Positions 1 through 9,769 of a stretch of 64,000 bases of DNA are shown here, piece after piece. The notes beneath the pieces were generated by a model. That model did no database searches and was not told the DNA's origin. It saw only the letters and a list, made by a program, of their open reading frames with translations. How positions within the stretch are numbered: position 1 is the first letter of the stretch; every line of letters starts with the position of its first letter. The stretch covers positions 15,131,039 through 15,195,038 of the forward strand of contig JAAONU010000014.1 of the NCBI GenBank assembly GCA_012932295.1, given 5' to 3'. Made by a program: the position numbers and the translations under genes. The stretch is from Cyclina sinensis (lineage: Eukaryota; Mollusca; Bivalvia; Venerida; Veneridae).

Positions 1-539
1 TTTTTTGGCTATTGGAGGAAACATATATGAAAACATTTTATGCAGAAAATATAATCAGTATTGTTATTCTCGCGCTAGATAAGCTACACAAAAATATAAG
101 TGAGAGAAACATTCCAAATTACATGATTCCAGAAAGAAATCACTTTGAAGGAATAACTGAAAGAGAAAGAATCAAACTGCTTGAACGCCTAGACGCTCTT
201 GTTAGCGACAGGAAACTATACCTAAAATGCCCTATAGTTAAGGACTTATTAAGCGTAAGCAATTGTGAAGCCAAAAAAATAGTCATAGAGAGAGAAGTCG
301 GGGAACAGATAATGATGGCGGCCTTTTCCTTTGAGCCAGAATACTTAATAAATGTTCTGAAACATCTTTTTGAGGCAAAAACGGAAGAAGCTGTTATAAA
401 TGTGTTAAAAACAGATGTCATTGCTGTTAGGAGACGAGAAGACCCTTTCGACTTCTTCAGTCATATCAAAGAAATGACCGACGATGAACTTATTTCGATT
501 TTTTTTAAAAAGAGCACCAAATCTAAGTCTAAATTATAG
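1..539 (+). CDS. Mab-21-like protein, C-terminal part (gene enters from left edge)
   Basis: The frame is open from the first bases and ends with TAG at 537-539; there is no true start in the window, so the gene continues to the left. The peptide begins FWLLEETYM and aligns along its whole length with the C-terminal 180 residues of the protein at 7660-9144: shared blocks are NIIS, IPNYM-PER, LDALV, LKCP, EREVGEQ, LNVLK-LFEA and RRREDPF-FF. That region is the helical C-terminal lobe of the Mab-21 fold, so no catalytic residue is visible here. By eye about half the residues match, so this is a diverged paralogue, not a recent copy. The two genes converge, tail to tail. An AATAAA lies at 768-773. 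Function beyond family membership cannot be read from this part. Confidence 0.85.
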   Translation, partial: FWLLEETYMKTFYAENIISIVILALDKLHKNISERNIPNYMIPERNHFEGITERERIKLLERLDALVSDRKLYLKCPIVKDLLSVSNCEAKKIVIEREVGEQIMMAAFSFEPEYLINVLKHLFEAKTEEAVINVLKTDVIAVRRREDPFDFFSHIKEMTDDELISIFFKKSTKSKSKL

Positions 540-1815
540 CATAAATGTCTTTGTGTGGATTATCATGAGTCCAACAGCGAATACACAGCACGTTGATAAC
601 ACTGAACTTGTTGTTTATGGTTTTATGAAAGTTTAGACAGTTATAACAAATATTTCTCAAACTATGAGGGAGATTCTTTTTTTTTCTTTTTTTGTTTTTT
701 GTATAAAAATGAAATAGAGTTTTTGTTTGAAGTGTATTTAAAACATATGACATTTAAAACAACACTAAATAAACCTTGAGCAAAATTTAGCTTTTTAACG
801 ATATTTTGATTTGCTATCATATTACACATTTATATGTATTCGATATAATATCTGATATCTTATCTTCATGTAGATATTTGTATTGTCGATGAACATACTG
901 GTGTGAAGATTATCTTAAAGGAAGGAATTTTTATTGGATCTATTTTTACCTCCTCCTCCGTGAAATCCCCTCCCATAGTGTGTAGAGAAAAGAACTAAAG
1001 CCATACCAAATTGTTCCTTCGTTTAGCGTCCGCGGACGGATAGGTTTAGGCTCCCGATATGGGAAAAAAGAAAACCATTTTCTTGGCTGACGTTCCCTGC
1101 GTGCTTTTATAAGTTGGCTGCATCAAACGAGTTTAGTTTTGGTCAGTTATTATCAGGTTTTGTCAAGTGTGTAGTGTCAAAACTATGTCTAACGTTAAAA
1201 TATATTTGTTTTAATTTCAGTTTGATTGAGAATGAGATTATTGTGACTGTCACCGTTTTAAGGCGTGCTAATAAATGATTTTTTTAGAGTGAAAAACAGA
1301 AAACACAATTTTGGCATCAATAAAGCCACCAAATGTGCACTATATTTAATTTGTCACCCCAACTGACACTTTGGTCGATGATCAAGGTCTATCATGCTTT
1401 TTGCTCCTACATAGACCGTGTTTTGTCAACAATCCGTCGCTAGAAATGTAAGATGGTCTTTTTCGATAAGAAATTTTAACAGTTACATTTTGAACAACGC
1501 CGCTCACTAGGTATTTATAAAATGCATCAAATTTAAAATTCATATCCCTATTTTTTTAGGAAATGCATCTAGGATGGTTATGAAATTTTTATTTGACTTT
1601 ACAAAAAATCCTGCTTGTCAAATGCATCACAACCATATGGATCATTGGGTTGTCTCCACATGCCATGCTAACAAAATTTATTTTTTAGTCAGTTTGGTTT
1701 TTTTTTCCTTCTTATTCTATAGTGTTAGCGTTTTATACCGTACCTCGACTGGCTCACCGATCATCACAAGTACAATGTTAATGTACATGTAAGTAATGTA
1801 CATAAGAAATAAATA
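540..1815. other. Non-coding stretch, no recognised gene
   Basis: 3' flank of the first gene, AT-rich. The only ORF over 60 codons (1574-1792) has no recognisable content. A segment near 1416-1460 (TCAACAATCCGTCGCTAGAA, then ATGGTCTT) resembles 21457-21495, hinting at an old dispersed repeat. Confidence 0.5.
768..773 (+). promoter_or_regulatory. Candidate polyadenylation signal AATAAA
   Basis: AATAAA about 230 bases after the stop of the Mab-21-like gene at 1-539. Position is plausible; use is not shown. Confidence 0.4.
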
Positions 1816-2040
1816 GTGCCGTAGTTCAGTGGTACACAAAGCTATAAAAGATTTACTGAATTGAGAAAAGGTTTCGAATCCCGCGAGGTCAAAACCGTTT
1901 TTCTTTAATTTTCAAGGTGTATAGAAGCGTAAAATTATGTTTCTTAATGATATTTTGACTTCTCTTTAATTTCAAGAAGAACGGCTGCTTTACGTTTTAA
2001 GCGGTCAGTTTCCGGCTTTTTACTTCCATAAATATATCTT
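1816..2040 (+). mobile_element. tRNA-derived SINE
   Basis: The head GTGCCGTAGTTCAGTGGTA resembles a pol III box A, and GGTTTCGAATCCC resembles box B. The body contains AAGGTGTATAGAAGCGTA and later TTGACTTCTCTTT. A second copy with the same head type and body is at 28166-28330. The start fits the box A context; the 3' limit is approximate. Confidence 0.6.
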
Positions 2041-2178
2041 CTTCAATGTTATAAAACTTATGAATTTGTGAGTAAAAAAAAAAACAATAAAGATCTATAT
2101 CTTACCCGTAATTATATGAAACATAACATTCCTTCACGTGCTTCAATAGGTCACGTGCATATCACTCACGTATATTAT

Positions 2179-2345
2179 CTTACGAACATGAATAGAAAGT
2201 AATAGAAAAGATGCAATGAACTTTAGAATACACAACCCAAAGTGGGATTCGAACCCAGAACCTAGTGCACCGAAGGCCAACACTCCCACCACTGAGCCAA
2301 AGAATCGATTCCCTGACACATTTGGAAGGTGTGTACTACATGTAA
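2179..2345 (-). mobile_element. tRNA-derived repeat (SINE), copy 1
   Basis: Reads as a tRNA-like unit on the minus strand: GTGGGATTCGAACCC is the complement of a box B, and CACTGAGCC the complement of a box A. It is repeated in the same orientation 330 bases later. The small forward ORF over it (2216-2413) is a by-product. Confidence 0.6.
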
Positions 2346-2508
2346 CACATCCCCTCCTGAAAAAGTCATCATTTATGATGACGAATGGTGCTGTGTATAT
2401 TTTAGATAGGTAGATCAGACGGAAATCTTGAAAGATTCTTTTTTATTTGATTTTTGTAACTAAATCCAGATGAGGTTTAACCCGGACAAGCACCCCATCT
2501 TACGAACA

Positions 2509-2675
2509 TTGAAAGTCCGTAACAGAAAATGCAATGCATCTTAGAATACACAACTAAGAGTGGGATTCGAAACCCGAACCTAGCACACCGAAGGCCAACA
2601 CCCTAACCACTTAGCCAAAGAATCGATTCCCTGACGCAGTTTTCAGAGGTTGTATTTATACAATTATAGGAAGGT
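2509..2675 (-). mobile_element. tRNA-derived repeat (SINE), copy 2
   Basis: Diverged direct copy of 2179-2345, sharing the leader CTTACGAACAT, the GGGATTCGAA block, GAAGGCCAACACCC and AATCGATTCCCTGAC. Either a tandem duplication or two insertions of the same family. Confidence 0.6.
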
Positions 2676-2755
2676 GTGCACTAGACCGTAACAATATTTC
2701 AATATTTCAGAATACAGCAGGAAGAACAATTAAATAATTCACACATGCAATATTC

Positions 2756-2985
2756 ATGAAAATGATACAGGCAGTTATATTTACTCTATTTTCTTTTCGC
2801 TTTTCTTTTCTTCGCTTTACTTATATTGACATTACTTCTTCTTTCTTACCTTTACGCAGCTTTGCTTCTTTTTTTATATCTACCCATTCTTACTTATCTT
2901 TATTCATCCCTACTTCTTCTTATTTGTCTTTACTCATCCATACTTCTCAATACTTGTCTTCACTCATCTTTACGTTTATGCACAA
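2756..2985 (+). repeat. Pyrimidine-rich degenerate short repeat
   Basis: Strand-biased C+T tract built on variations of TACTCATC and TACTTCTT. The two overlapping ORFs here (2756-3037, 2826-3020) are low-complexity translations of it. Confidence 0.5.
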
Positions 2986-3341
2986 CATGTTTAGTGAAAA
3001 ATACGCATACGCAACTTTAAAACATGGAACTCTGTAAAACTACCTAAACACAAAAAGTAAGCAATTACTTTAATTAATTGATGGAATATGCAACTCTTAA
3101 TCATTCAAACAATGACAATAAGAATTTCGAAATATAAAATATAAGTTGCAGATCAAATAACAACACAGCAAAAAATAGAGTTATTTATCTTTCAATACAT
3201 ATTTCACATAAGCTTCACGAGTTGACAATGAAATATGTAATACAATTTCTTATGCATAAGCGAGCTAACAAGGAGTAGAAATGCATAAACGCAATACTTG
3301 AAAATCAGTTAAAATACAAACACTATCTTTTTTTTTTCAGC

Positions 3342-3535
3342 CAAATGAACCTTCATTATGCCAATTCAGAACTGCAGGAGCAGATGCGAGTCTTGCAGAA
3401 GTCACAAAAAGCCACAGTCACAAGACAATAGACAGACTAAAACTTAAGGAAGTGCATGTTGTAAAATGTGTGTCCTTGTTAGACACATTGTAATAACTCA
3501 TAATAATCCTATAAATTAAGTATGTTTAAGTGAAA
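3342..3535 (+). other. Possible isolated terminal exon
   Basis: A strong polypyrimidine tract ends in CAG at 3340, followed by two overlapping open frames. One reads MNLHYANSELQEQMRVLQ and on to a TAG, with a coiled-coil-like pattern. No family is recognised and no partner exon was found. The rest of 2676-3840 shows nothing. Confidence 0.15.
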
Positions 3536-3840
3536 CCGGGTCTAATGTATAAGCTGTAATCGTAGCATGTGAAATACCACTTACACATAACTTTTTATAA
3601 CTTTTTAAATATTTCTCATTTATATACATGTAGTACAACTAAAGAATGACCCGTGACTAAATAAACGTACAATGATACTTGGATATCAGATGATTAACCA
3701 TAACGTATGAAACAATATCATTAACATGAGCTAACAAATCTTTGATATTACACATGTTATTTTAATTTGAATACATGTTTCTAAGTGGCCAAGATTAACA
3801 AGTCATTGTTTGCATAACTTCAAGATTGATTTTAGTTATG

Positions 3841-5583
3841 TTTTTAGCTCACCTGTCACGTAGTGACAGAGTGAGCTTTTGTGATCGCCTTTTGTCCGTC
3901 ATCCGTCCCTCTGTCGTCCGTCCACAATTAGTTTGTTAACACTCTAGTGGTCACATTTTTGCCTCAATTGTCATGAAACTTGTTCAGGATGTTCGTCTCA
4001 TAAATTTCTCAGTCAAGTTCGAACATGGGTTATCGGGGTTGAAAAACTAGGTCACAGAGCCCAGTTATAGAAAAACCTTGTTAACACTCTAGAGGCTACT
4101 TTTTCAGTTCAAATATCCTGGAAATTTGTCAGAAGGGTTGAATCGATGATTTGTAGCTTAAGTTTGAATATAATGGGTCATCTAGGCTCAAAAAGTAGGT
4201 CACAGAGCCCAAATATTGAAAAACCTTGTTAACATTCTAGAGGTAACATTTTCAGTCCAAATAATCTGGTAATTTTGTCAGAAAGATTGTTTCTATGATT
4301 TGTAACTCAGGTTTGAATATGGGTCATCTGGGTTTAAAAACTAGGTCACAGAGCCAAAAAAATAGAAAAAAAACTTTGTTAATACTCTAGAGGTTACATT
4401 ATCAGTCCAAATGTCCCGGATTTTTGTCAGAAAGGTTGCTTTGATGATTTATAGCTCTGGTTCGAATATGGGTCATCTGGGGTCAAAAACTAGGTCACAG
4501 AGCCAAAATATGGAAAAACCTTGTAAACACTCTAGAGGTGGGTGAGATTTTAATTGCAAATAACCTGAAAAATTGTCAGAAAGGTTGCTTCTATGATTTT
4601 TAGCCTGAGTTTAAATATGGATAATCTGGGTTGAAAAACTAGGTCACAGAGCCCAAATATAGAAAAACCTTGTTAACACTTTAGAGGTAACATTTTTAGT
4701 CCAAATAATCTGGTAATTTGTCAGAAAGGTTGTTTCTATGATTTCTAGCTCAGGTTTGAATATGGGTCATCTGGGTTCAAAAACTAGGTCATAGAGCCAA
4801 AAAATAGAAAAACTTTGTTAACACTCTAGAGGTTACATTTTCAGTCCAAATGTCCCAGAAATTTGTCAGAAAGGTTGCTTTGATGATTTATAGCTCTTTC
4901 ACGAGTATGGATTATCTAGGATCAAAAACTAGGCCACAGAGCCCAAATATCGAAAACCTTGTAAACACTTTAAAGGTGAGATTTTTATCGCAAATAACCT
5001 GGAAAGTTGTCAGAAAGGTTGTTTCTATGATTTCTAGCCTAAGTTCAAATATGGGTTATCTGGGTTGAAAAACTAGGTCACAGAGCCCAAATATCGAAAC
5101 ACTTTATAAACATTCTAGAGGCTACATTTTCAGTCCAAATGTCCTGGAAATTTGTCAGAAAGGTTGTTTTGATGATTTGTAGCTTAAGTTTGGATATGGG
5201 TCATCTGGGGTCAAAAACTAGGTCACAGAGTCCAAATATCGAAAAACATTGTTAACACTCTAGAGGTTACATTTTCAGTCTAAATATCCTGGAAATTTGT
5301 CAGAGAGATTGTTTTGATAATTTTTAGCCCAAATTCAAATATGGGACATCTAGGTTTAAAAACTAAGTCATAGTGCCCAAATATGGAAACAGCTTGTTAA
5401 CACTCTAGAGATAACATTTTCAGTCCAAATGTCCTGGAAATTTGTCAGAAAGATTGTATCAATAATTTCTAGGTCAAGTTCGAATATGGGTCATCTGGGG
5501 TCAATTAACTAGGTCCATAGCATTTTTGTTAAAAGCAGTCATACTCGGGTGAGCGATACAGGGCCATCATGGTCCTCTTGTTT
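3841..5583 (+). mobile_element. Helentron-like non-autonomous element with about 11 tandem 145-bp units
   Basis: Starts TTTTTAGCTCACCTG and ends with a short hairpin (GGGCCATCATGGTCC) followed by CTCTTGTTT. Between them are about 11 units of 145-150 bp, each with CTCTAGAGG, TTCAGTCCAAAT, TTTGTCAGAAAGGTTG and AACTAGGTCACAGAGCC. No protein is encoded. Established knowledge: bivalve pearl/HINE-type rolling-circle elements carry core arrays of about 160 bp. Assignment to Helentrons is inferred from the array and the hairpin-plus-CTCTTG end. The same family occurs inverted at 42462-42930 and 48756-50940. Confidence 0.7.
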
Positions 5584-5675
5584 ATCTTTGCTTGGTTTTA
5601 TCGTTTATTCTTATTCTTTTTTATTTTTAGTTATGTTTTTTATGTGTGCATTACGCTTGGTTTTATTATTCATTC

Positions 5676-5817
5676 TTATTTTTTTTACGGTAATATTCTT
5701 ATTAATCTTGTTAATTAAATACTTTTCATTAAAGTTAGAACTAATCTGAATTAGTTTTGTTTGTGCACATCTTCATCCTTTACAAATCACTTAATTATTT
5801 CTGTCATGTTTGTGGCA
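5676..5817 (+). repeat. 142-bp perfect direct repeat, copy 1
   Basis: Identical base for base to 9628-9769, from TTATTTTTTTTACGG to CATGTTTGTGGCA. The two copies are 3,952 bases apart and bracket the CGTATA field and the Mab-21-like gene. It lacks TG...CA ends and any primer-binding-like site, so it is not a convincing LTR. Confidence 0.9.
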
Positions 5818-5869
5818 CATCTTTTGTACGGCCAAGTAGACTTTCTAGTATTCTGTCAGTATATTTATT

Positions 5870-7330
5870 TTAAAAACGTATGTTTCCTCCCGCACTCTTA
5901 GACATTGCAGTTCGTACGCTTCCAAAATACACGATGAGGATCTTGACAATTCCGTACTAGAAATAAATAATAACTACATATAATGATCCCATACGTCATG
6001 CATATTATCAGTATGTATTTGGGTACCGTATAAATGTGAAATACTGTCAATGGATATTCCTATGTATATATAAGGTATCCGTATATTTTCGTACTGCACC
6101 GTATTCTTGAAAAATACGTATATAGATATTTCCTGTACCCTCAGATAATACAGGTCCGTATAAAATTACATACATGACTGAAATACTATTCCCGTATACT
6201 GCAATATATCAAGTCCATATTCTTGATTCGTACGTGTTACATAATAAGTCCATTTATTATATATCTAATAAATGTAACCAATCGACAATCTGCATTTTTA
6301 CCACGTGACCGTCCAATATATTCCCGTATTGGATCCAAAAAATATATATTAATTTCATATTGGACGGTTGGGTACATGTGCACTAAACGATGCTAGTCTG
6401 GTTTCCGATTTCAATCTCTAACGAATTAAAGACCGGGAACCATGCGTGTATAAAGACGCTTGTTAGTATATGTTTAAAACTGCTTGTAAAGCGTCTAGCT
6501 GACCAGGAAGCGTTGTTTTGTGTTGACAGAAGTCAAAATGTTGACAGATGAAAAAATTTCGATTTTATCGACGAATTAAACGAAAGATATATAATAAAAA
6601 GGTTATTATACATTTAACTGTACAATACGGGAATATATTTGGACTCGTACACAGCTTGAAAAGTCATATTGGACTCGCCTATCGGCTCGTCCAATATGAC
6701 TTTTCAAGCTGTGTACTTGTCCAAATATATTCCCGTATTGTACAGTTAAATGTATAATAACCTTATAATATGTGTCACGTACGGCTTTTAGCTTTCCGGT
6801 ATTGAATGAAAATATAATTCCGTATTTCTTTCTTATATCTCTAGTATACAAAGTCCGTATTCTTGCCCCGAATATGTGTCATGTACGCTTTTAATCATTC
6901 CCGTATTCTGTGAAAATACAATTCCGTATATCCGTCGTATACATCTAAAATACAAAGTCCGTATTCCGTATATGTATCATTTACGACTTTTAGCTTTCTC
7001 ATATTACATAAAAATACAAGTTCGTATATCCTCCGTATACCTTTAGTATAGTAGCAAACCAGATGTTTTTATAGCCCGTATATGGCTGTAATACGGTTAC
7101 ATTACAGTTATACGGAAACATATAAATACATGATATTCAAAGAATACGGAAATGCATATATGCCTTACAAATATACAGAATTTCCGCATACCCGATGTTC
7201 CGAATACGGATTAGTATACTTTATCCATATATTATGCGAATACGTTTAGTATATGACCGCATGTATAGCCTTATATCTAAAATATACGGGATCGTGCACT
7301 CCCGTATATTGACGTATATTTCGAAGTGAT
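5870..7330. repeat. CGTATA-rich repeat field with strand switch
   Basis: Dozens of CCGTAT/CGTATA words. Up to about 7060 they read mainly CCGTAT on the plus strand; beyond it mainly ATACGG, giving a loose large-scale inverted organisation. Within 6768-7050 three degenerate units of about 95-105 bp are visible, each starting ATATGT-TCA and containing AAATACAA-TTCGTAT or AAAGTCCGTATTC. A smaller inverted pair (CCGTCCAATAT / ATATTGGACGG) is at 6310-6368. No transposase is present. Confidence 0.7.
6599..6764. repeat. 166-bp near-perfect hairpin (arms 76 bp, loop 14 bp)
   Basis: Arms 6599-6674 and 6689-6764 are reverse complements with only a two-base mismatch (TC against TT on the plus strand, inside CGTAC/GTACT). 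The loop is TCGCCTATCGGCTC. Because of the symmetry, ORFs on both strands (6548-6757 and 6606-6851) give nearly the same peptide, so neither is a gene. Confidence 0.95.
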
Positions 7331-7479
7331 ATAGAAGAAATATAGCTATGAAATTCTTTTTTTCAGTTTGAACAGTTTTTAAAAACTCACTGATTTCCGC
7401 ATTATAAGGAACATGTATATCTAATTTGTAATATTCAAACAGCGTTGAAATTCTTCTTATTCGAAAATATATGTTCGGC

Positions 7480-7485
7480 TTTATT
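7480..7485 (-). promoter_or_regulatory. Candidate polyadenylation signal AATAAA (minus strand)
   Basis: AATAAA on the minus strand about 175 bases past the stop of the Mab-21/cGAS-like gene. Fits a normal 3' UTR. Confidence 0.45.
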
Positions 7486-7659
7486 CTAATGGCATCCTAC
7501 AAGCTTTAATTTCGTATGAACAACCAATCACTTAGACTAAAATGGAGAATATTTGTACAACCGATCTATATTAAATATTTCTATGGCAACTCCTGTTATA
7601 CGGATGCGTCTTGGTTGTTTACGAACAGCCCTTGTATGTGTTTTTATGCTTTCAAGATG

Positions 7660-9144
7660 TTAGATGATACTAGAACAAATTTTTGTCCATGTGAAATTTC
7701 TCAAAAATGTTTCAATCAGCGCTTTATCAGTCATGTCTTTAATGTGATTAAAAAAGCCAAAAGGGTCTTCCCTTCTTCGTAGAGCAAGAACTTCTGTTAT
7801 AAATACATTATGGACATCCTTCTTTGTGTCAGCCTCAAATAGCTTTTTCAAAACGTTTAATAATGTTTCTGACTCTAAGGACAATATTGAAAGAACGAGC
7901 TGTTCTCCGACTTCTCTCTCCTTAATGAACATTTCTCTCTCATTGTGTTTTAGTGTTAATAAGTACTTTATCAAAGGACATTTTAGAAAAATCCTGGTAT
8001 CTTCAACAAGAGCGTCTAGCTTTTTCAGTAGACGGGTTCTTTGTTTCTCACTTATTCCCTCGTAATGATCACGTTCCGGCATCATGTAATTCGGAATGCT
8101 TCTCTCTGTTATGCATTTGTGTAGGCAAGCTAAAGCCATTTTCAACATGCTTATTATATTTTTTGGAATAAACTCACTCATGTCTGTTCCTTCCGAAAGC
8201 CAACAGAAAACATTTTTCATGACGTATGATGTGATTTTCTTACAAATAACTCTTAGATGTGACTTGGCTAACATTTTCAGCAATGCATATACTTTGATTT
8301 GTGAGTCATTGAAAGACCAAACCAGTTCTAATTCTACTAATGAAAATGATATTCGCCACTGAAGCGTCTCGTCCTGACTACCTTCAACCCCAACGGGTAC
8401 AACAAGAACGTCAAGATCTTTAACTCTTTGAATTAATTCATTAGGTGGCCAATTATGAGTTCTCTTCCTTTGAATCCAGTTAGTAACGAGTCTTGGACAA
8501 CTACATGGAAATGCCAACACGTTATCCACTGCGACATGTATTGTTGTGTAAGGGATCCGAACAATATAGGGTTTGGACGGGCCGTTTCGCTTTTTATGGA
8601 TATTTAGGTTTCGACTTAACCAGCCTGTGCGTTTCCAGATCACATTACGGCTGAGAGCTTCTGTAAATAAGTGATTGTTTTGAAGATATAACTTTCCGTT
8701 TATGTTCACCAAGGCTTCATTCAGTCTTTTCGTAAAGTTTTCGTTTGCAGATTTCAGTTGGCCATCGATTAACACAAGCTTTGTGTAACCACAAGGCACA
8801 TTGTAGGTATCTAAATAAAAATGTATTGTTTCAGTATCGCTGGCTGTCAAGTCCTGTTCATTTTCAAGACATTTCACGGATCGTTGCACAAACAGTTTAT
8901 CAACATCAGAATCAAAACAAATCCCAATTCCCTCCCCTCTGCTTCCATTAACGATGAGGTCAATTTTCTCTTTTGACTTTTCTCTATATACCAAACTGCC
9001 ACCGTCTGAAGAGTTTTGGTAAATTTGAACACGTTTCTTTATAAGCGATGTCGAGTACCCAAGTTTATTTAAAATTCCAGTAATATCTGGATCATTGTCC
9101 ACAGGTTCCACCTCACCTCGAGATTTAACACATGCACAAAACAT
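7660..9144 (-). CDS. Mab-21 family protein, candidate cGAS-like receptor
   Basis: 494 codons with no intron inside. An in-frame TAG about 36 bases upstream of the ATG supports this start, though a 5' non-coding exon is possible. The nucleotidyltransferase signature is complete: N66-GSRGEG-72, then D80-V-D82, then a third carboxylate at D207 in VAVDNVLAF. Next come the Mab-21 blocks LQWRISFS (261-268), KSHLR (294-298) and NVFCWLSEGT (311-320), and a helical C-terminal lobe (about 324-494). Known of the family: cGAS/cGLR enzymes sense nucleic acid and make cyclic dinucleotides that act on STING, and bivalves have many copies; other Mab-21 proteins are catalytically silent. No zinc-thumb H-C-C-C cluster is seen, so a vertebrate-type DNA-binding thumb is unlikely. 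Catalysis is inferred from motifs only. Convergent paralogue at 1-539. Confidence 0.85.
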   Translation of the reverse strand: MFCACVKSRGEVEPVDNDPDITGILNKLGYSTSLIKKRVQIYQNSSDGGSLVYREKSKEKIDLIVNGSRGEGIGICFDSDVDKLFVQRSVKCLENEQDLTASDTETIHFYLDTYNVPCGYTKLVLIDGQLKSANENFTKRLNEALVNINGKLYLQNNHLFTEALSRNVIWKRTGWLSRNLNIHKKRNGPSKPYIVRIPYTTIHVAVDNVLAFPCSCPRLVTNWIQRKRTHNWPPNELIQRVKDLDVLVVPVGVEGSQDETLQWRISFSLVELELVWSFNDSQIKVYALLKMLAKSHLRVICKKITSYVMKNVFCWLSEGTDMSEFIPKNIISMLKMALACLHKCITERSIPNYMMPERDHYEGISEKQRTRLLKKLDALVEDTRIFLKCPLIKYLLTLKHNEREMFIKEREVGEQLVLSILSLESETLLNVLKKLFEADTKKDVHNVFITEVLALRRREDPFGFFNHIKDMTDKALIETFLRNFTWTKICSSII

Positions 9145-9627
9145 ATCTATACTTCCATTCCATTGTTTCCGTTGTAACTATACTGTTGAAGCGGTCTTAA
9201 TCCGAATGCCTAAATTAACACTTTTTTAATACACTTTTTGCATACATTTAAAGCAGTACATGGCCTGTTGTTTCAAATAAAAAACAATGGTGTTTACAAC
9301 ACAAAACACATGTGTGTAGTTCTTAAACATGTTTAAAACACCTTCTAAAGTTAAACACATTTTTGTTATTTTTTGCACACCTGAATACATTTTTAAACAC
9401 ATTTACTGTTTCAAATCTAAACATTTAACATGCGTTACAAATTCAAGCGTGCATTTATATACAAGATATATTTAACGATTTTAATCAAAGCAAAATCTGT
9501 CTTTTTACAATATCTGTTGGGCATTGAAGACCAATCTGAAATTGGTATTGCTAAATTTGAGTCAGACATATTACGTATTAAAAGAAGAACGCGGAAGGAT
9601 CTGAAACCTGATAGAAATTTAACACTT
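9145..9627. other. 5' flank of the Mab-21/cGAS-like gene
   Basis: AT-rich with many scattered ACACATTT/TTAAACAC words and ACACATGTGT. No core promoter motif can be assigned with confidence. The ORF at 9430-9645 shows no recognisable product. Confidence 0.35.
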
Positions 9628-9769
9628 TTATTTTTTTTACGGTAATATTCTTATTAATCTTGTTAATTAAATACTTTTCATTAAAGTTAGAACTAATCTG
9701 AATTAGTTTTGTTTGTGCACATCTTCATCCTTTACAAATCACTTAATTATTTCTGTCATGTTTGTGGCA
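9628..9769 (+). repeat. 142-bp perfect direct repeat, copy 2
   Basis: Identical to 5676-5817 with no mismatch. Flanking bases differ from the first position on each side (ATTC before copy 1, CTTT before copy 2; CATC after copy 1, TGAG after copy 2). Confidence 0.9.

Noticed and set aside
6548..6851. ORFs on both strands with the same peptide
   Set aside because: Caused by the hairpin symmetry.
5676..9769. LTR retrotransposon with 142-bp LTRs
   Set aside because: No TG...CA ends, no primer-binding site, no gag-pol frames between; the block holds a Mab-21-like gene instead.
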